From: Porticoccaceae bacterium
Lineage (GTDB): Bacteria > Pseudomonadota > Gammaproteobacteria > Pseudomonadales > Porticoccaceae
NCBI GenBank assembly: GCA_028822945.1
Contig: JAPKCN010000090.1
Location: 1-7,368 of the forward strand
Reading direction: 5' to 3'
DNA: 7,368 nt
Positions 1 through 6,424 of this stretch are shown here, in pieces (position 1 is the first letter of the stretch; every line of letters starts with the position of its first letter). Below the pieces are notes generated by a model that had not been told where the DNA came from, did not search any database, and was given only the letters and a program-made list of their open reading frames with translations. The position numbers and the translations under genes were made by a program.

Positions 1-774
1 AGTACCGGAACCCCAGCGTTTTTTGTCCACCCCGGCGAAGCCAGCCACGGTGACCTCGGTATGATCACCCGCAACGATGTGGTAGTTGCTATATCGAGCT
101 CTGGATCAACCGCTGAAATCATTACTCTGCTACCCTTAATTAAGCGTCTCGGCATCCCATTGATCAGTATGACGGGCGACTCTGAGTCTGCACTAGCGGA
201 GGCCGCGACAACTAACCTCAGTATCGGCGTCATCCGCGAAGCATGTCCACTAAATCTTGCACCTACCACCAGCACTACGGTGACGCTGGTGCTCGGCGAC
301 GCTCTAGCGATTGCCCTTTTAGAAGCCCGCGGCTTCAGTGCCGAAGATTTTGCATTTTCGCACCCCGGCGGTGCGCTCGGACGCAAACTGTTGTTGCGGG
401 TCAGCGACATTATGCATAGCGATCAGCAATTACCGCAGGTAATGGCCTCCCAACCACTTCAAGATGCGCTCGTAGAGATGACCGCCAAAGGCTTTGGTAT
501 GACTGCGATAATCGACGAGAAACGGCGCCTAGTGGGCATATTCACCGATGGTGATCTGCGGAGGATTGTTGATCAAGGTGTAGATATTGGCAATGCCACT
601 ATGGATCGCGTCATGTCGAAACAGCCAAAAACCGTGCGCGGCGAAATCCTTGCCGCTGAGGCTCTAAAAGTCATGGAAGATTCATCGATCACAGCCCTTC
701 TGGTCGAAGACGACAATCAACGTGCTATCGGAGTAGTCCATATGCACGATTTACTTCGCGCTGGAGTAGTCTAG
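1..774 (+). CDS. kdsD: Arabinose-5-phosphate isomerase KdsD, 5' end cut off
   Basis: This cytoplasmic enzyme interconverts ribulose-5-phosphate and arabinose-5-phosphate, the first committed step toward Kdo of LPS. The reading frame is open from base 1, so the gene enters from outside the window. The 257 visible residues align with E. coli KdsD (328 aa) from about residue 73, so roughly 72 N-terminal residues, including the active-site lysine region, are missing. Visible residues 1 to about 130 are the rest of the SIS sugar-isomerase domain. The glutamates equivalent to E. coli Glu111 (visible residue 39, after AISSSGSTA) and Glu152 (in EACPLNLAPT) and the histidine equivalent to His193 (in FSHPGGALGRK) are all present. 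Two CBS domains follow (each with a hallmark such as GIFTDGDLRR and GVVHMHDLLRAGVV). kdsC starts 2 bases after the stop. The ATG at 61 is internal, not the true start. The family and role are very secure. Confidence 0.97.
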   Translation, partial: STGTPAFFVHPGEASHGDLGMITRNDVVVAISSSGSTAEIITLLPLIKRLGIPLISMTGDSESALAEAATTNLSIGVIREACPLNLAPTTSTTVTLVLGDALAIALLEARGFSAEDFAFSHPGGALGRKLLLRVSDIMHSDQQLPQVMASQPLQDALVEMTAKGFGMTAIIDEKRRLVGIFTDGDLRRIVDQGVDIGNATMDRVMSKQPKTVRGEILAAEALKVMEDSSITALLVEDDNQRAIGVVHMHDLLRAGVV

Positions 775-776
775 CT

Positions 777-1325
777 GTGTCTCAAACCACCCATATCTTG
801 GCCAGTCTTCCCCAGACTGTTATTGGGGCTGCAACCAAAATAAAGTTACTTTTAGTCGATGTAGATGGTGTATTAACTGACGGTAAACTCTACTATGGTA
901 ACGCAGGTGAAGAGCTAAAAGCGTTTAATATTCAAGATGGTTTAGGCATCAAACTACTGCAGAAATCTGGTATCCAAGTTGGCATTATTACTGGCCGGGT
1001 ATCAGAACTCCTCGAGCGGCGCGCGGCCGAACTGGGAATGCACCCGGTAATTCAGGGTCGAGAAGACAAACTGCAAGCCCTAGGAGAAATAGGCGATGCA
1101 TATAAATTGCACGAGATCGCTTTTGTCGGCGACGATCTCCCCGATATTGCAGTGATCCGTGCGGTCGGCTTGGGCATCTGCGTTGCCAATGCAAATCCAA
1201 CCGTGGTCCACTCTGCTATCTGGCAAAGTAAACTTGCTGGGGGTTGTGGTGCTATTCGCGAAGTCGCCGAGATGCTCCTCGCCGCACAGGGTAAACTGGA
1301 TGCTCTACTGGCGGATTATCAATGA
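777..1325 (+). CDS. kdsC: 3-deoxy-D-manno-octulosonate 8-phosphate phosphatase KdsC
   Basis: KdsC removes phosphate from Kdo-8-phosphate to give free Kdo for CMP activation and LPS inner-core assembly. The protein has 182 aa (E. coli KdsC: 188) and is a HAD-superfamily phosphatase without a cap domain. Motif I is DVDGVLTDG with nucleophile Asp28 and acid/base Asp30; motif II is Thr72 in ITGR; motif III is Lys98; motif IV is GDDLPD at 118-123, supplying Mg-binding acids. The conserved GEELKAFN and the C-terminal GGCGAIREV and AQGKLD are also typical of KdsC. The start is a GTG, supported by GGAG at 763-766, 10 bases upstream and inside the end of kdsD. Only 2 bases separate it from kdsD, and its TGA overlaps the lptC ATG, which implies co-translation. 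KdsD and KdsC act in one pathway, with KdsA between them encoded elsewhere. Confidence 0.97.
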   Translation: MSQTTHILASLPQTVIGAATKIKLLLVDVDGVLTDGKLYYGNAGEELKAFNIQDGLGIKLLQKSGIQVGIITGRVSELLERRAAELGMHPVIQGREDKLQALGEIGDAYKLHEIAFVGDDLPDIAVIRAVGLGICVANANPTVVHSAIWQSKLAGGCGAIREVAEMLLAAQGKLDALLADYQ

Positions 1326-1885
1326 TTAGACCTTTTGCTCTAATGGTCACAGCCGCAGCCATGATCGTTAGTTTTTTGCTGATTTGGGATTCGCCGCCGG
1401 AATCCTTTTTGCGCCAGAGTGGCGGGCAAACTGAACAAATGCCGGTAGCCGATAGTTATTTGCGCGATGCCCATTCCCGAGCGTTCTCGACGAGTGGCGC
1501 GAAACAATTTTCTATAATTGCCGAACAGATTGATTTTTTTTCCGATATGGAAGACTTATTTATCGTCAAACCAATCATATCGAGTCACGAAAATAGGTCT
1601 GATCAATTACTTATTTCAGCCAGTATCGGCGTGCTTGATAGGGTTAAAAATCAGTTCACTTTGAGTGGCGATGTTCGACTAGAGGCTTATCAACAACCGC
1701 AAACCACAGTATTGCGCACCGATCAATTGAGCTACTTTGTCGATACCGGCTTGATTGCCAGCGACGCGTCGTTTGATTTGACTAGTTCGCAAATGAAAAT
1801 CCGTGGCAAAGGTCTGACAGCTGACCCAGCAAATCATCTCTACACTTTTAAAGAACAGGTGAAAGCAATCTATGAAGGTCTTTAA
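1322..1885 (+). CDS. lptC: LPS export protein LptC (inner-membrane anchored)
   Basis: LptC is a bitopic inner-membrane protein that takes LPS from the LptB2FG transporter and passes it to periplasmic LptA. The protein has 187 aa (E. coli: 191). Residues about 5-22 form one hydrophobic N-terminal segment with little charge, followed by a periplasmic domain. The stretch around 45-68 (SYLRDAHSRAFSTSGAKQF) and the later DVRLEAYQQPQTTVLRTDQLSYF pattern match the beta-jellyroll LptC family. Overall sequence conservation in this family is low, so much of the confidence comes from length, membrane anchor and position. The ATG lies in an ATGA overlap with the kdsC stop, suggesting translational coupling. 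Its last 14 bases overlap lptA in another frame. Confidence 0.93.
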   Translation: MIRPFALMVTAAAMIVSFLLIWDSPPESFLRQSGGQTEQMPVADSYLRDAHSRAFSTSGAKQFSIIAEQIDFFSDMEDLFIVKPIISSHENRSDQLLISASIGVLDRVKNQFTLSGDVRLEAYQQPQTTVLRTDQLSYFVDTGLIASDASFDLTSSQMKIRGKGLTADPANHLYTFKEQVKAIYEGL

Positions 1886-2405
1886 GAGCGCTGTTGTTTT
1901 TGTCAACCTGCTGTTTTTGCCGCTAGCGGTGTTCGCTCAGACCCTAGACAACAAGGCGCCGATCACTATCAACGCGGCTAGCGCCGAGCGCAATGACCGC
2001 ACCGGTGTAACGAAATACCTCGGGAACGTGAGTATCTCCCAAGGAAATCTGTCAATAACTGCCGAGCGCGTGACTATTGTCTCTCGTAACAAACGGGTCG
2101 CCATGATCCAGTGTGACGGCGATCCGGCGGTGTTTCGGCAACATGCCAATAGCGGTCATCTGGTCGGCATGGCGCAAACCATTGAATACTCCCTCGTCGA
2201 ACAGACCATCAATCTGACCAGTAATGCCTCCCTGTCGCGCAACGGCACTAATCTCAAGGGCGACACAATCAACTACGACTTGCAAAACGAAACTTGGAAG
2301 GCGCGCGGTAACGATGGTGCCGAACAAAATCGTATTCAATTAGTGATCCTTCCCTCAGCATCCAACAACGCAGACAGTAAAGACTCTCTGGATACAGCAC
2401 TATGA
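1872..2405 (+). CDS. lptA: Periplasmic LPS-bridge protein LptA
   Basis: LptA is the periplasmic OstA-fold protein that oligomerises into the bridge carrying LPS from LptC to LptD at the outer membrane. The protein has 177 aa (E. coli: 185). A clear Sec signal peptide occupies residues 1-22: basic MKVFK, a hydrophobic core, and a probable cleavage after VFA (Ala22), before QTLDNKAPI. The mature part shows the family pattern: PITINAASAERND, TKYLGNVSISQGNLSITAERVTI, then a second repeat-like block with LVGMAQTIEYSLVEQTINLTSNASL and LKGDTINYDL. The start is within lptC, 14 bases before that gene ends, and AGGTGA at 1857-1862 (9 bases upstream) gives it its own ribosome site. The stop forms an ATGA overlap with lptB. 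Confidence 0.96.
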   Translation: MKVFKSAVVFVNLLFLPLAVFAQTLDNKAPITINAASAERNDRTGVTKYLGNVSISQGNLSITAERVTIVSRNKRVAMIQCDGDPAVFRQHANSGHLVGMAQTIEYSLVEQTINLTSNASLSRNGTNLKGDTINYDLQNETWKARGNDGAEQNRIQLVILPSASNNADSKDSLDTAL

Positions 2406-3127
2406 CCATTCTTCAGGCTCATAATTTAGCTAAATCGTATGCAAAAAAACCAGTAGTGCAGGATGTCTCTCTAAGCGTTAAACAGGGTGAAATCGTTGGT
2501 TTGTTGGGCCCGAATGGCGCCGGTAAAACCACGTGCTTTTACATGCTTATAGGACTTATTGAGCAAGATAGTGGCCGCATAACTATCGATGATCAAGATA
2601 TTGGGGCACTGCCGATGCATGGGCGCGCAAAACGGGGTCTCGGCTACCTACCACAAGAGCCATCAATTTTCCGCAAACTCAGCGTAGAAGACAATATACT
2701 GGCCATATTAGAGACCCGCAAAGACCTCAACCGCCAGCAACGTCATCAGCGACTCGAACAATTAATGGCGGAGTTGAGTATCTCTCACCTTAGAAAAAGT
2801 GCCGGCATCAGTCTTTCTGGTGGCGAGCGGCGACGTGCCGAAATTGCCCGTGCGTTGGCCACCGAGCCGAAATTTATTCTACTTGACGAACCTTTTGCTG
2901 GAGTCGACCCAATCTCGGTTAACGACATCAAAAATATTATTCGCTATCTCAGTCAGCGCGAGATCGGCATTCTCATCACCGACCACAACGTACGCGAAAC
3001 TCTGGATATCTGCCAGCAGGCCTACATCATGGGCGAGGGTAAAGTTATAGCCAAGGGCTCTGCCGAACACATTTTACAAGACCAAAGAGTCCGACAAACC
3101 TACCTTGGCGAGCATTTTAGTCTATAA
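2402..3127 (+). CDS. lptB: LPS export ABC transporter ATPase LptB
   Basis: LptB is the cytoplasmic ATPase of the LptB2FGC complex that extracts LPS from the inner membrane. The protein has 241 aa, the usual length for the family. All nucleotide-binding elements are visible: Walker A GPNGAGKTT (36-44), Q-loop Gln85 in YLPQEPSIF, signature LSGGE (138-142) followed by RRRAEIARAL, Walker B ending in LLDEP with Asp162 and catalytic Glu163, and switch His195 in TDHNVRET. The YLPQEPSIFRKLSVEDNI and FAGVDPISV stretches are specific to LptB rather than to general ABC ATPases. LptF and LptG are not here; in most Gammaproteobacteria they lie in a separate operon. The ATG shares bases with the lptA stop. 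An inverted repeat spans the TAA, and an 89-base gap precedes rpoN. Confidence 0.98.
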   Translation: MTILQAHNLAKSYAKKPVVQDVSLSVKQGEIVGLLGPNGAGKTTCFYMLIGLIEQDSGRITIDDQDIGALPMHGRAKRGLGYLPQEPSIFRKLSVEDNILAILETRKDLNRQQRHQRLEQLMAELSISHLRKSAGISLSGGERRRAEIARALATEPKFILLDEPFAGVDPISVNDIKNIIRYLSQREIGILITDHNVRETLDICQQAYIMGEGKVIAKGSAEHILQDQRVRQTYLGEHFSL

Positions 3128-3146
3128 AAGTCACTATGAGACTAAA
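3116..3146 (+). repeat. Inverted repeat across the lptB stop codon
   Basis: TTTAGTCT at 3116-3123 is the exact reverse complement of AGACTAAA at 3139-3146. Three more pairs (ATA 3124-3126 with TAT 3135-3137) can extend the stem if G3138 is bulged, leaving an 8-base loop. The left arm lies in the last lptB codons, so the TAA is in the hairpin. No T-run follows (the next bases are TAGGGC) and the stem is AT-rich, so it does not look like a standard intrinsic terminator. It could be an mRNA 3'-end stabiliser, a partial attenuator between the LPS genes and rpoN, or a dyad bound by a protein. The repeat is seen; any function is inferred. Confidence 0.5.
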
Positions 3147-3171
3147 TAGGGCATTGCCATATGTGGTAATT

Positions 3172-3187
3172 CGGCACTAAACTTGCA
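3172..3187 (+). promoter_or_regulatory. Candidate sigma-54 (-24/-12) promoter of rpoN
   Basis: CGGCACTAAACTTGCA matches the sigma-54 consensus TGGCACGNNNNTTGCA at all fixed positions except two (C for the first T, T for the G after GGCAC). The diagnostic GG (3173-3174) and GC (3185-3186) are the required 12 bases apart. Transcription would start near 3198, giving a leader of about 19 bases before the rpoN ATG at 3217. That start would exclude a TTG at 3196 as initiator. It lies in the only gap between the LPS and rpoN clusters, directly before the gene for the factor that reads such promoters, so autoregulation is likely: activation by an enhancer-binding protein, or repression if sigma-54 holoenzyme blocks a vegetative promoter. 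I recognised no enhancer site upstream. Confidence 0.6.
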
Positions 3188-3216
3188 TACACCCGTTGAG
3201 AGTTCCAGTGCCTCCG

Positions 3217-4767
3217 ATGAGACCCGGTTTACAGCTTAAGATTAATCAACAGCTAACGATGACGCCGCAGTTGCAACAGGCGATTCGTCTGCTGCAACTA
3301 TCGACCCTCGAACTGCGTCAGGAGGTCATAGAGCAACTCTACAGCAACCCACTTCTCGAGGAGGATGACGACAACCGCGACTTGAGTTCTGCCGAACACC
3401 CTGCGCCCGTCAACGAGCAATCAAGCGCTCCAGCGAACACTGATGGCGCCGACCTCAATCAGGACCAGACGCTCAGCGAAGATGTTTTAAACGACGCTAA
3501 TAATGTATTGGCGTCGACCACCCAAGATACACCTGATCACCAATGGGATGAGGATCTTGCAACCGACTTGCCGGTCGATGCCAACTGGGACGACGTTTAT
3601 AGTCCGTCTACAGCAGTTGGTGGTGGTGGCGAGATTGATTTAGAGCAGGTTTATCAAGTTACCGAATCACTGCAAGATCATTTGCACTGGCAATTGAATT
3701 TAACTCCGTTTTCCGAGCGCGATCGACAGATCGCCACCGTTCTGATCGACTCCATCGATGGCAATGGGCTGCTCTCTGAGGACGTTTTTGCGATCACTGA
3801 CCACCTGCGTTTGGCAGACGAGGTAGAGGTCCTTCAGCAGGATGAGATCATCGCTGTTCTCCACCGACTCCAGCAATTTGATCCGGCCGGCGTTTTCGCC
3901 CGAAATATTCGAGAGTGCCTGTTGATTCAAATCAACCAGCTATCTGCTGAAACGCCCTTTGTCGACCAAGCGCGGCGCTTAATTAACGAATTTTTACAAG
4001 ATATCGCCTCTACTGAGCAGCTAAGACTGTGTAAGAAGACCGGTTACAACCGCGATGAACTGCAAGGTGCCATGCTGTTAATACGCAACTTGAACCCGCG
4101 GCCAGGTGAAGCTCTATCGAATCAAAATATCGACTATATCGTGCCCGATGTATTCGTTGAAAAAGTTGACGATCGCTGGCGTGTGCGACTCAACGACGCT
4201 AACATGCCGCGCTTGCGCATCAACGACTCCTACAGCCACATGATAAAGCGGTCAGACACCAGCGATGACAACCAGTATCTCAAGGATAACCTGGCCGAGG
4301 CGCGCTGGTTTTTGCGTAGTCTAGAAAGCCGTAATGAAACCCTTATGCGTGTCACTATGACAATCGTTGAACTGCAGCAAGGCTTTCTCGAGCAGGGCCC
4401 AGTCGCGATGAAACCGATGGTACTGGCAGACATCGCCAGCCGTTTAGAATTGCATGAATCGACAATTTCCAGAGTCACTACAACAAAATATCTGGCCACT
4501 CCTCAGGGAGTTTTTGAACTAAAATACTTTTTTTCAAGCCACGTTGGCACCGCCGGTGGCGGAGAGTGTTCATCGACTGCTGTTTGCGCTATCCTAAAAG
4601 TAATGATCGGTGCAGAAACACAATCTAAGCCACTCAGCGATAGCAAATTGACATCGCTGCTAAAGGAGCAGGGAATTCGTGTCGCTAGACGCACAGTTGC
4701 CAAGTACAGAGAGAGTCTCGGCATCGCCTCCTCGAGCCAAAGAAAAAGATTCGAAAATACTATGTAA
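3217..4767 (+). CDS. rpoN: RNA polymerase sigma-54 factor RpoN
   Basis: RpoN directs RNA polymerase to -24/-12 promoters and needs AAA+ enhancer-binding proteins to open DNA. The protein has 516 aa from this start (E. coli 477). Region I (about 1-50) is the Q/L-rich activator-interacting segment (LQLKINQQL, MTPQLQQAIRLLQLSTLEL). Region II (about 49-125) is strongly acidic and long, which explains the extra length. The core-binding region follows, then a helix-turn-helix at about 404-426 (ADIASRLELHESTISRV) and the RpoN box ARRTVAKYR at 490-498 that reads the -24 element. The ATG at 3217 is chosen because the family begins with M-K/R-x-x-L-x-L. It lacks a good Shine-Dalgarno, however: GAGAG at 3198-3202 is 14 bases away but only 5 bases from an in-frame GTG at 3208. 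A longer form from TTG 3196 is less likely. hpf follows 12 bases after the stop. Confidence 0.97.
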   Translation: MRPGLQLKINQQLTMTPQLQQAIRLLQLSTLELRQEVIEQLYSNPLLEEDDDNRDLSSAEHPAPVNEQSSAPANTDGADLNQDQTLSEDVLNDANNVLASTTQDTPDHQWDEDLATDLPVDANWDDVYSPSTAVGGGGEIDLEQVYQVTESLQDHLHWQLNLTPFSERDRQIATVLIDSIDGNGLLSEDVFAITDHLRLADEVEVLQQDEIIAVLHRLQQFDPAGVFARNIRECLLIQINQLSAETPFVDQARRLINEFLQDIASTEQLRLCKKTGYNRDELQGAMLLIRNLNPRPGEALSNQNIDYIVPDVFVEKVDDRWRVRLNDANMPRLRINDSYSHMIKRSDTSDDNQYLKDNLAEARWFLRSLESRNETLMRVTMTIVELQQGFLEQGPVAMKPMVLADIASRLELHESTISRVTTTKYLATPQGVFELKYFFSSHVGTAGGGECSSTAVCAILKVMIGAETQSKPLSDSKLTSLLKEQGIRVARRTVAKYRESLGIASSSQRKRFENTM

Positions 4768-4779
4768 AAGGTTGACCTT
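4768..4779 (+). promoter_or_regulatory. Small dyad covering the hpf ribosome binding site
   Basis: The bases AAGGTTGACCTT between the rpoN stop and the hpf ATG form a near-perfect dyad: AAGG (4768-4771) can pair with CCTT (4776-4779) around a TTGA loop. The left arm is the Shine-Dalgarno of hpf and the right arm ends one base before the start codon. Four pairs are weak, and ribosomes finishing rpoN would melt it, so a mild coupling of hpf translation to rpoN is the most one could infer. Chance is a fair alternative. Confidence 0.25.
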
Positions 4780-5067
4780 ATGCAAATGACTATTAGCGGA
4801 CACCACCTAACTATCACAGACCCGATACGTGAGTATGTAACGGCTAAATTGAGTAAACTAGAACGCCATTACGAGCAAATCACCCTGATTGCAGTGATTT
4901 TGACAGTCGATAAATTAGTGCAAAAGGCCGAGGCCACGGTGCACGCCGCCGGCGCCGACTTATTTGCTAATGCCGAGCACGACGATTTATACGCGGCGAT
5001 AGACGCACTCTCCGACAAACTTGATCGTCAAATCATAAAACACAAAGAAAAGCAACGAGGTCACTAA
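4780..5067 (+). CDS. hpf: Short ribosome hibernation promoting factor HPF
   Basis: HPF binds the decoding region of the 30S subunit in stationary phase and, with RMF in Gammaproteobacteria, promotes inactive 100S ribosome dimers. The protein has 95 aa, the same length as E. coli HPF. It has only the S30AE/YfiA domain, without the C-terminal dimerisation domain of long HPF. Matching stretches are MQMTISGHHLTITDPIREYV, AKLSKLERHYEQI, the ATVHAAGADLFANAEHDDLYAAID centre and the basic tail DRQIIKHKEKQRGH. AAGG at 4768-4771 lies 8 bases before the ATG, the best ribosome site in this part of the cluster. That AAGG can pair with CCTT just before the start (see the entry at 4768). hpf sits between rpoN and ptsN as in E. 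coli and Pseudomonas (the classic ORF102-type gene). Confidence 0.97.
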   Translation: MQMTISGHHLTITDPIREYVTAKLSKLERHYEQITLIAVILTVDKLVQKAEATVHAAGADLFANAEHDDLYAAIDALSDKLDRQIIKHKEKQRGH

Positions 5068-5075
5068 CGCTAGCA

Positions 5076-5543
5076 ATGAAAATCTCTGACGTATTGACGC
5101 CCGAAATGGCCCGCTGCGATCTAACTGGCAGCAGCAAAAAGAAAGTATTAGAAAATCTTGCAGAATTAATCGCCGAGCAAATGGGCGCCGACGGCGACCA
5201 AGCGGATGCACTTTTTCAAGGTATGATTGCCCGCGAGCGTTTAGGAAGCACCGGTATTGGGGAGGGTGTGGCCATTCCACACTGTCGAGTCAGTGGCCTC
5301 AAGCGCATCTGTGGCTGCTTAATAAAACTCGATAGATCGATCGAATTCGACGCTTTAGACGACAAACCGGTGGACCTAATTTTCGCATTAGTAGTGCCCG
5401 AAGAACAAAACGATGAACACCTCGAGACGCTGGCGCGAGTGGCCGCAGTACTGCAACAAGACAGTGCTCGCGAGCGGTTGCGGGCCTGCAGCAGCAGTCG
5501 ACAGTTGTTTGACACGGCTATTCAAATAGAGCGTGCTAGCTAG
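5076..5543 (+). CDS. ptsN: Nitrogen PTS enzyme IIA, PtsN (EIIA-Ntr)
   Basis: PtsN is the terminal acceptor of the PTS-Ntr phosphorelay (PtsP to PtsO to PtsN). It regulates rather than transports; in E. coli its dephosphorylated form acts on K+ uptake (TrkA, KdpD) and in pseudomonads it affects carbon and storage metabolism. The protein has 155 aa and a single PTS_EIIA type-2 domain. The phosphorylated histidine is His69 in GVAIPHCR, preceded by the conserved RERLGSTGIGEG. FDALDDKPVDLIFALVVPEE and EHLETLARVAAVL complete the fold. The IPHCR form resembles Pseudomonas PtsN more than the enteric IPHGK. The ATG is 8 bases after the hpf stop and has no strong Shine-Dalgarno (GAGG at 5057-5060 is 15 bases away), so reinitiation after hpf is likely. 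rapZ follows after 2 bases. Confidence 0.97.
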   Translation: MKISDVLTPEMARCDLTGSSKKKVLENLAELIAEQMGADGDQADALFQGMIARERLGSTGIGEGVAIPHCRVSGLKRICGCLIKLDRSIEFDALDDKPVDLIFALVVPEEQNDEHLETLARVAAVLQQDSARERLRACSSSRQLFDTAIQIERAS

Positions 5544-5545
5544 CC

Positions 5546-6424
5546 ATGCGCCTCGTGGTTATCAGCGGCCACTCCGGCTCTGGCAAAACCTCGGCACTGA
5601 ATGTTCTTGAGGATATCGGTTTTACCTGCATCGATAATCTCCCGGCGAGTTTACTACGCAAATTGATTACCGAGTTGCGCACCCAGCCACTCGCCGACGA
5701 AAAAAAGTTGGCGGTTGGGATCGACGCCCGAAATCTAGTGGGTGATCTCGCGACAATCCCAGATATACTCCGAGAAATAAAAGTCAGTGGCGTCGACGTC
5801 AGCGTTATTTTTATGTATGCGCGACGCACTGACTTAGTTAGGCGTTTTAGTGAGACGCGACGCAAACACCCGCTGAGCAGCGACAGTGTTAGCCTGATTC
5901 GCGCTATCGAACTAGAGGAGTCGCTGTTGGCACCGATTGCCAGTATCACTGACCGCAAAGTCGACACAACCGGTTTGTCCCTGCATCAACTGCGCGACCT
6001 GATTAAAAATATTATCGCCCCTGACAAACTTGAACATATGTCAATACTTTTTGAGTCCTTTGGGTTCAAGCGAGGGTTACCGGAAGCTTCTGATTTTATA
6101 TTCGACGTCCGCTGTCTACCCAACCCGTACTGGAAGATCGAATTGCGCAACCAGAGCGGACTAGACGGAAGTGTTATCGAGTTTCTCGAGTCGCAGACCG
6201 AAGTAGCTGCCATGCTAGCCGACGTTATTAGGTTTTTAACCCGCTGGATACCAAAATTTCAGGCTGACAACCGCAGTTATCTAACCATTTGTATTGGCTG
6301 TACCGGCGGACAACACCGCTCGGTATACATTGCTAACCGACTCTACCAACACTTTTTACAACTCCATCCATACGTCCAAATTGAGCATAAGGAATTGACC
6401 CCAGAGGAGTCCATCATCACGTGA
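5546..6424 (+). CDS. rapZ: RNase adapter / nucleotide-binding protein RapZ
   Basis: In enterics RapZ binds the sRNA GlmZ and hands it to RNase E, thereby controlling glucosamine-6-phosphate synthase; elsewhere in the family the role is less clear. The protein has 292 aa (E. coli 284). Walker A is GHSGSGKT at 8-15, followed by EDIGFTCIDNLP (22-33). The middle has RRFSETRRKHPLS (99-111). The C-terminal domain shows FESFGFKRG (169-177), DVRCLPNPYW (187-196) and GCTGGQHRSVYIA (251-263), all hallmark motifs. The extreme C-terminus is unusual: it ends KELTPEESIIT instead of the basic KRKP tail that E. coli uses to bind RNA. The start is 2 bases after ptsN, with only TAGAG 14 bases upstream, so coupling is likely. 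The stop overlaps ptsO in GTGA. Confidence 0.97.
   Translation: MRLVVISGHSGSGKTSALNVLEDIGFTCIDNLPASLLRKLITELRTQPLADEKKLAVGIDARNLVGDLATIPDILREIKVSGVDVSVIFMYARRTDLVRRFSETRRKHPLSSDSVSLIRAIELEESLLAPIASITDRKVDTTGLSLHQLRDLIKNIIAPDKLEHMSILFESFGFKRGLPEASDFIFDVRCLPNPYWKIELRNQSGLDGSVIEFLESQTEVAAMLADVIRFLTRWIPKFQADNRSYLTICIGCTGGQHRSVYIANRLYQHFLQLHPYVQIEHKELTPEESIIT

Noticed and set aside
61..63. ATG at 61 as the start of kdsD
   Set aside because: The frame is open upstream to base 1, and those 20 codons match conserved KdsD residues (STGTPAFFVHPGEASHGDLG), so the ATG is internal.
1853..1874. Sigma-E promoter before lptA, as described in E. coli
   Set aside because: A GAAC-like and a TCTA-like element exist here, but they are far too close together for a sigma-E promoter.
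3154..3183. Sigma-70 promoter TTGCCA / TAAACT before rpoN
   Set aside because: The spacer is 18 bases and the -10 matches only 4 of 6 positions. It is mentioned as a possible partner of the sigma-54 box but is too weak to list as a feature.
4230..4817. Minus-strand open frames opposite rpoN and hpf, and similar frames opposite other genes
   Set aside because: They mirror strongly supported plus-strand genes, have no recognisable domain and no sensible ribosome site; they are shadow frames.
5928..5940. A second sigma-54 like sequence (TGGCAC followed by TTGC) inside rapZ
   Set aside because: The GG and GC pairs are only 10 bases apart instead of 12, which sigma-54 promoters do not tolerate, and the site is internal to a coding region.
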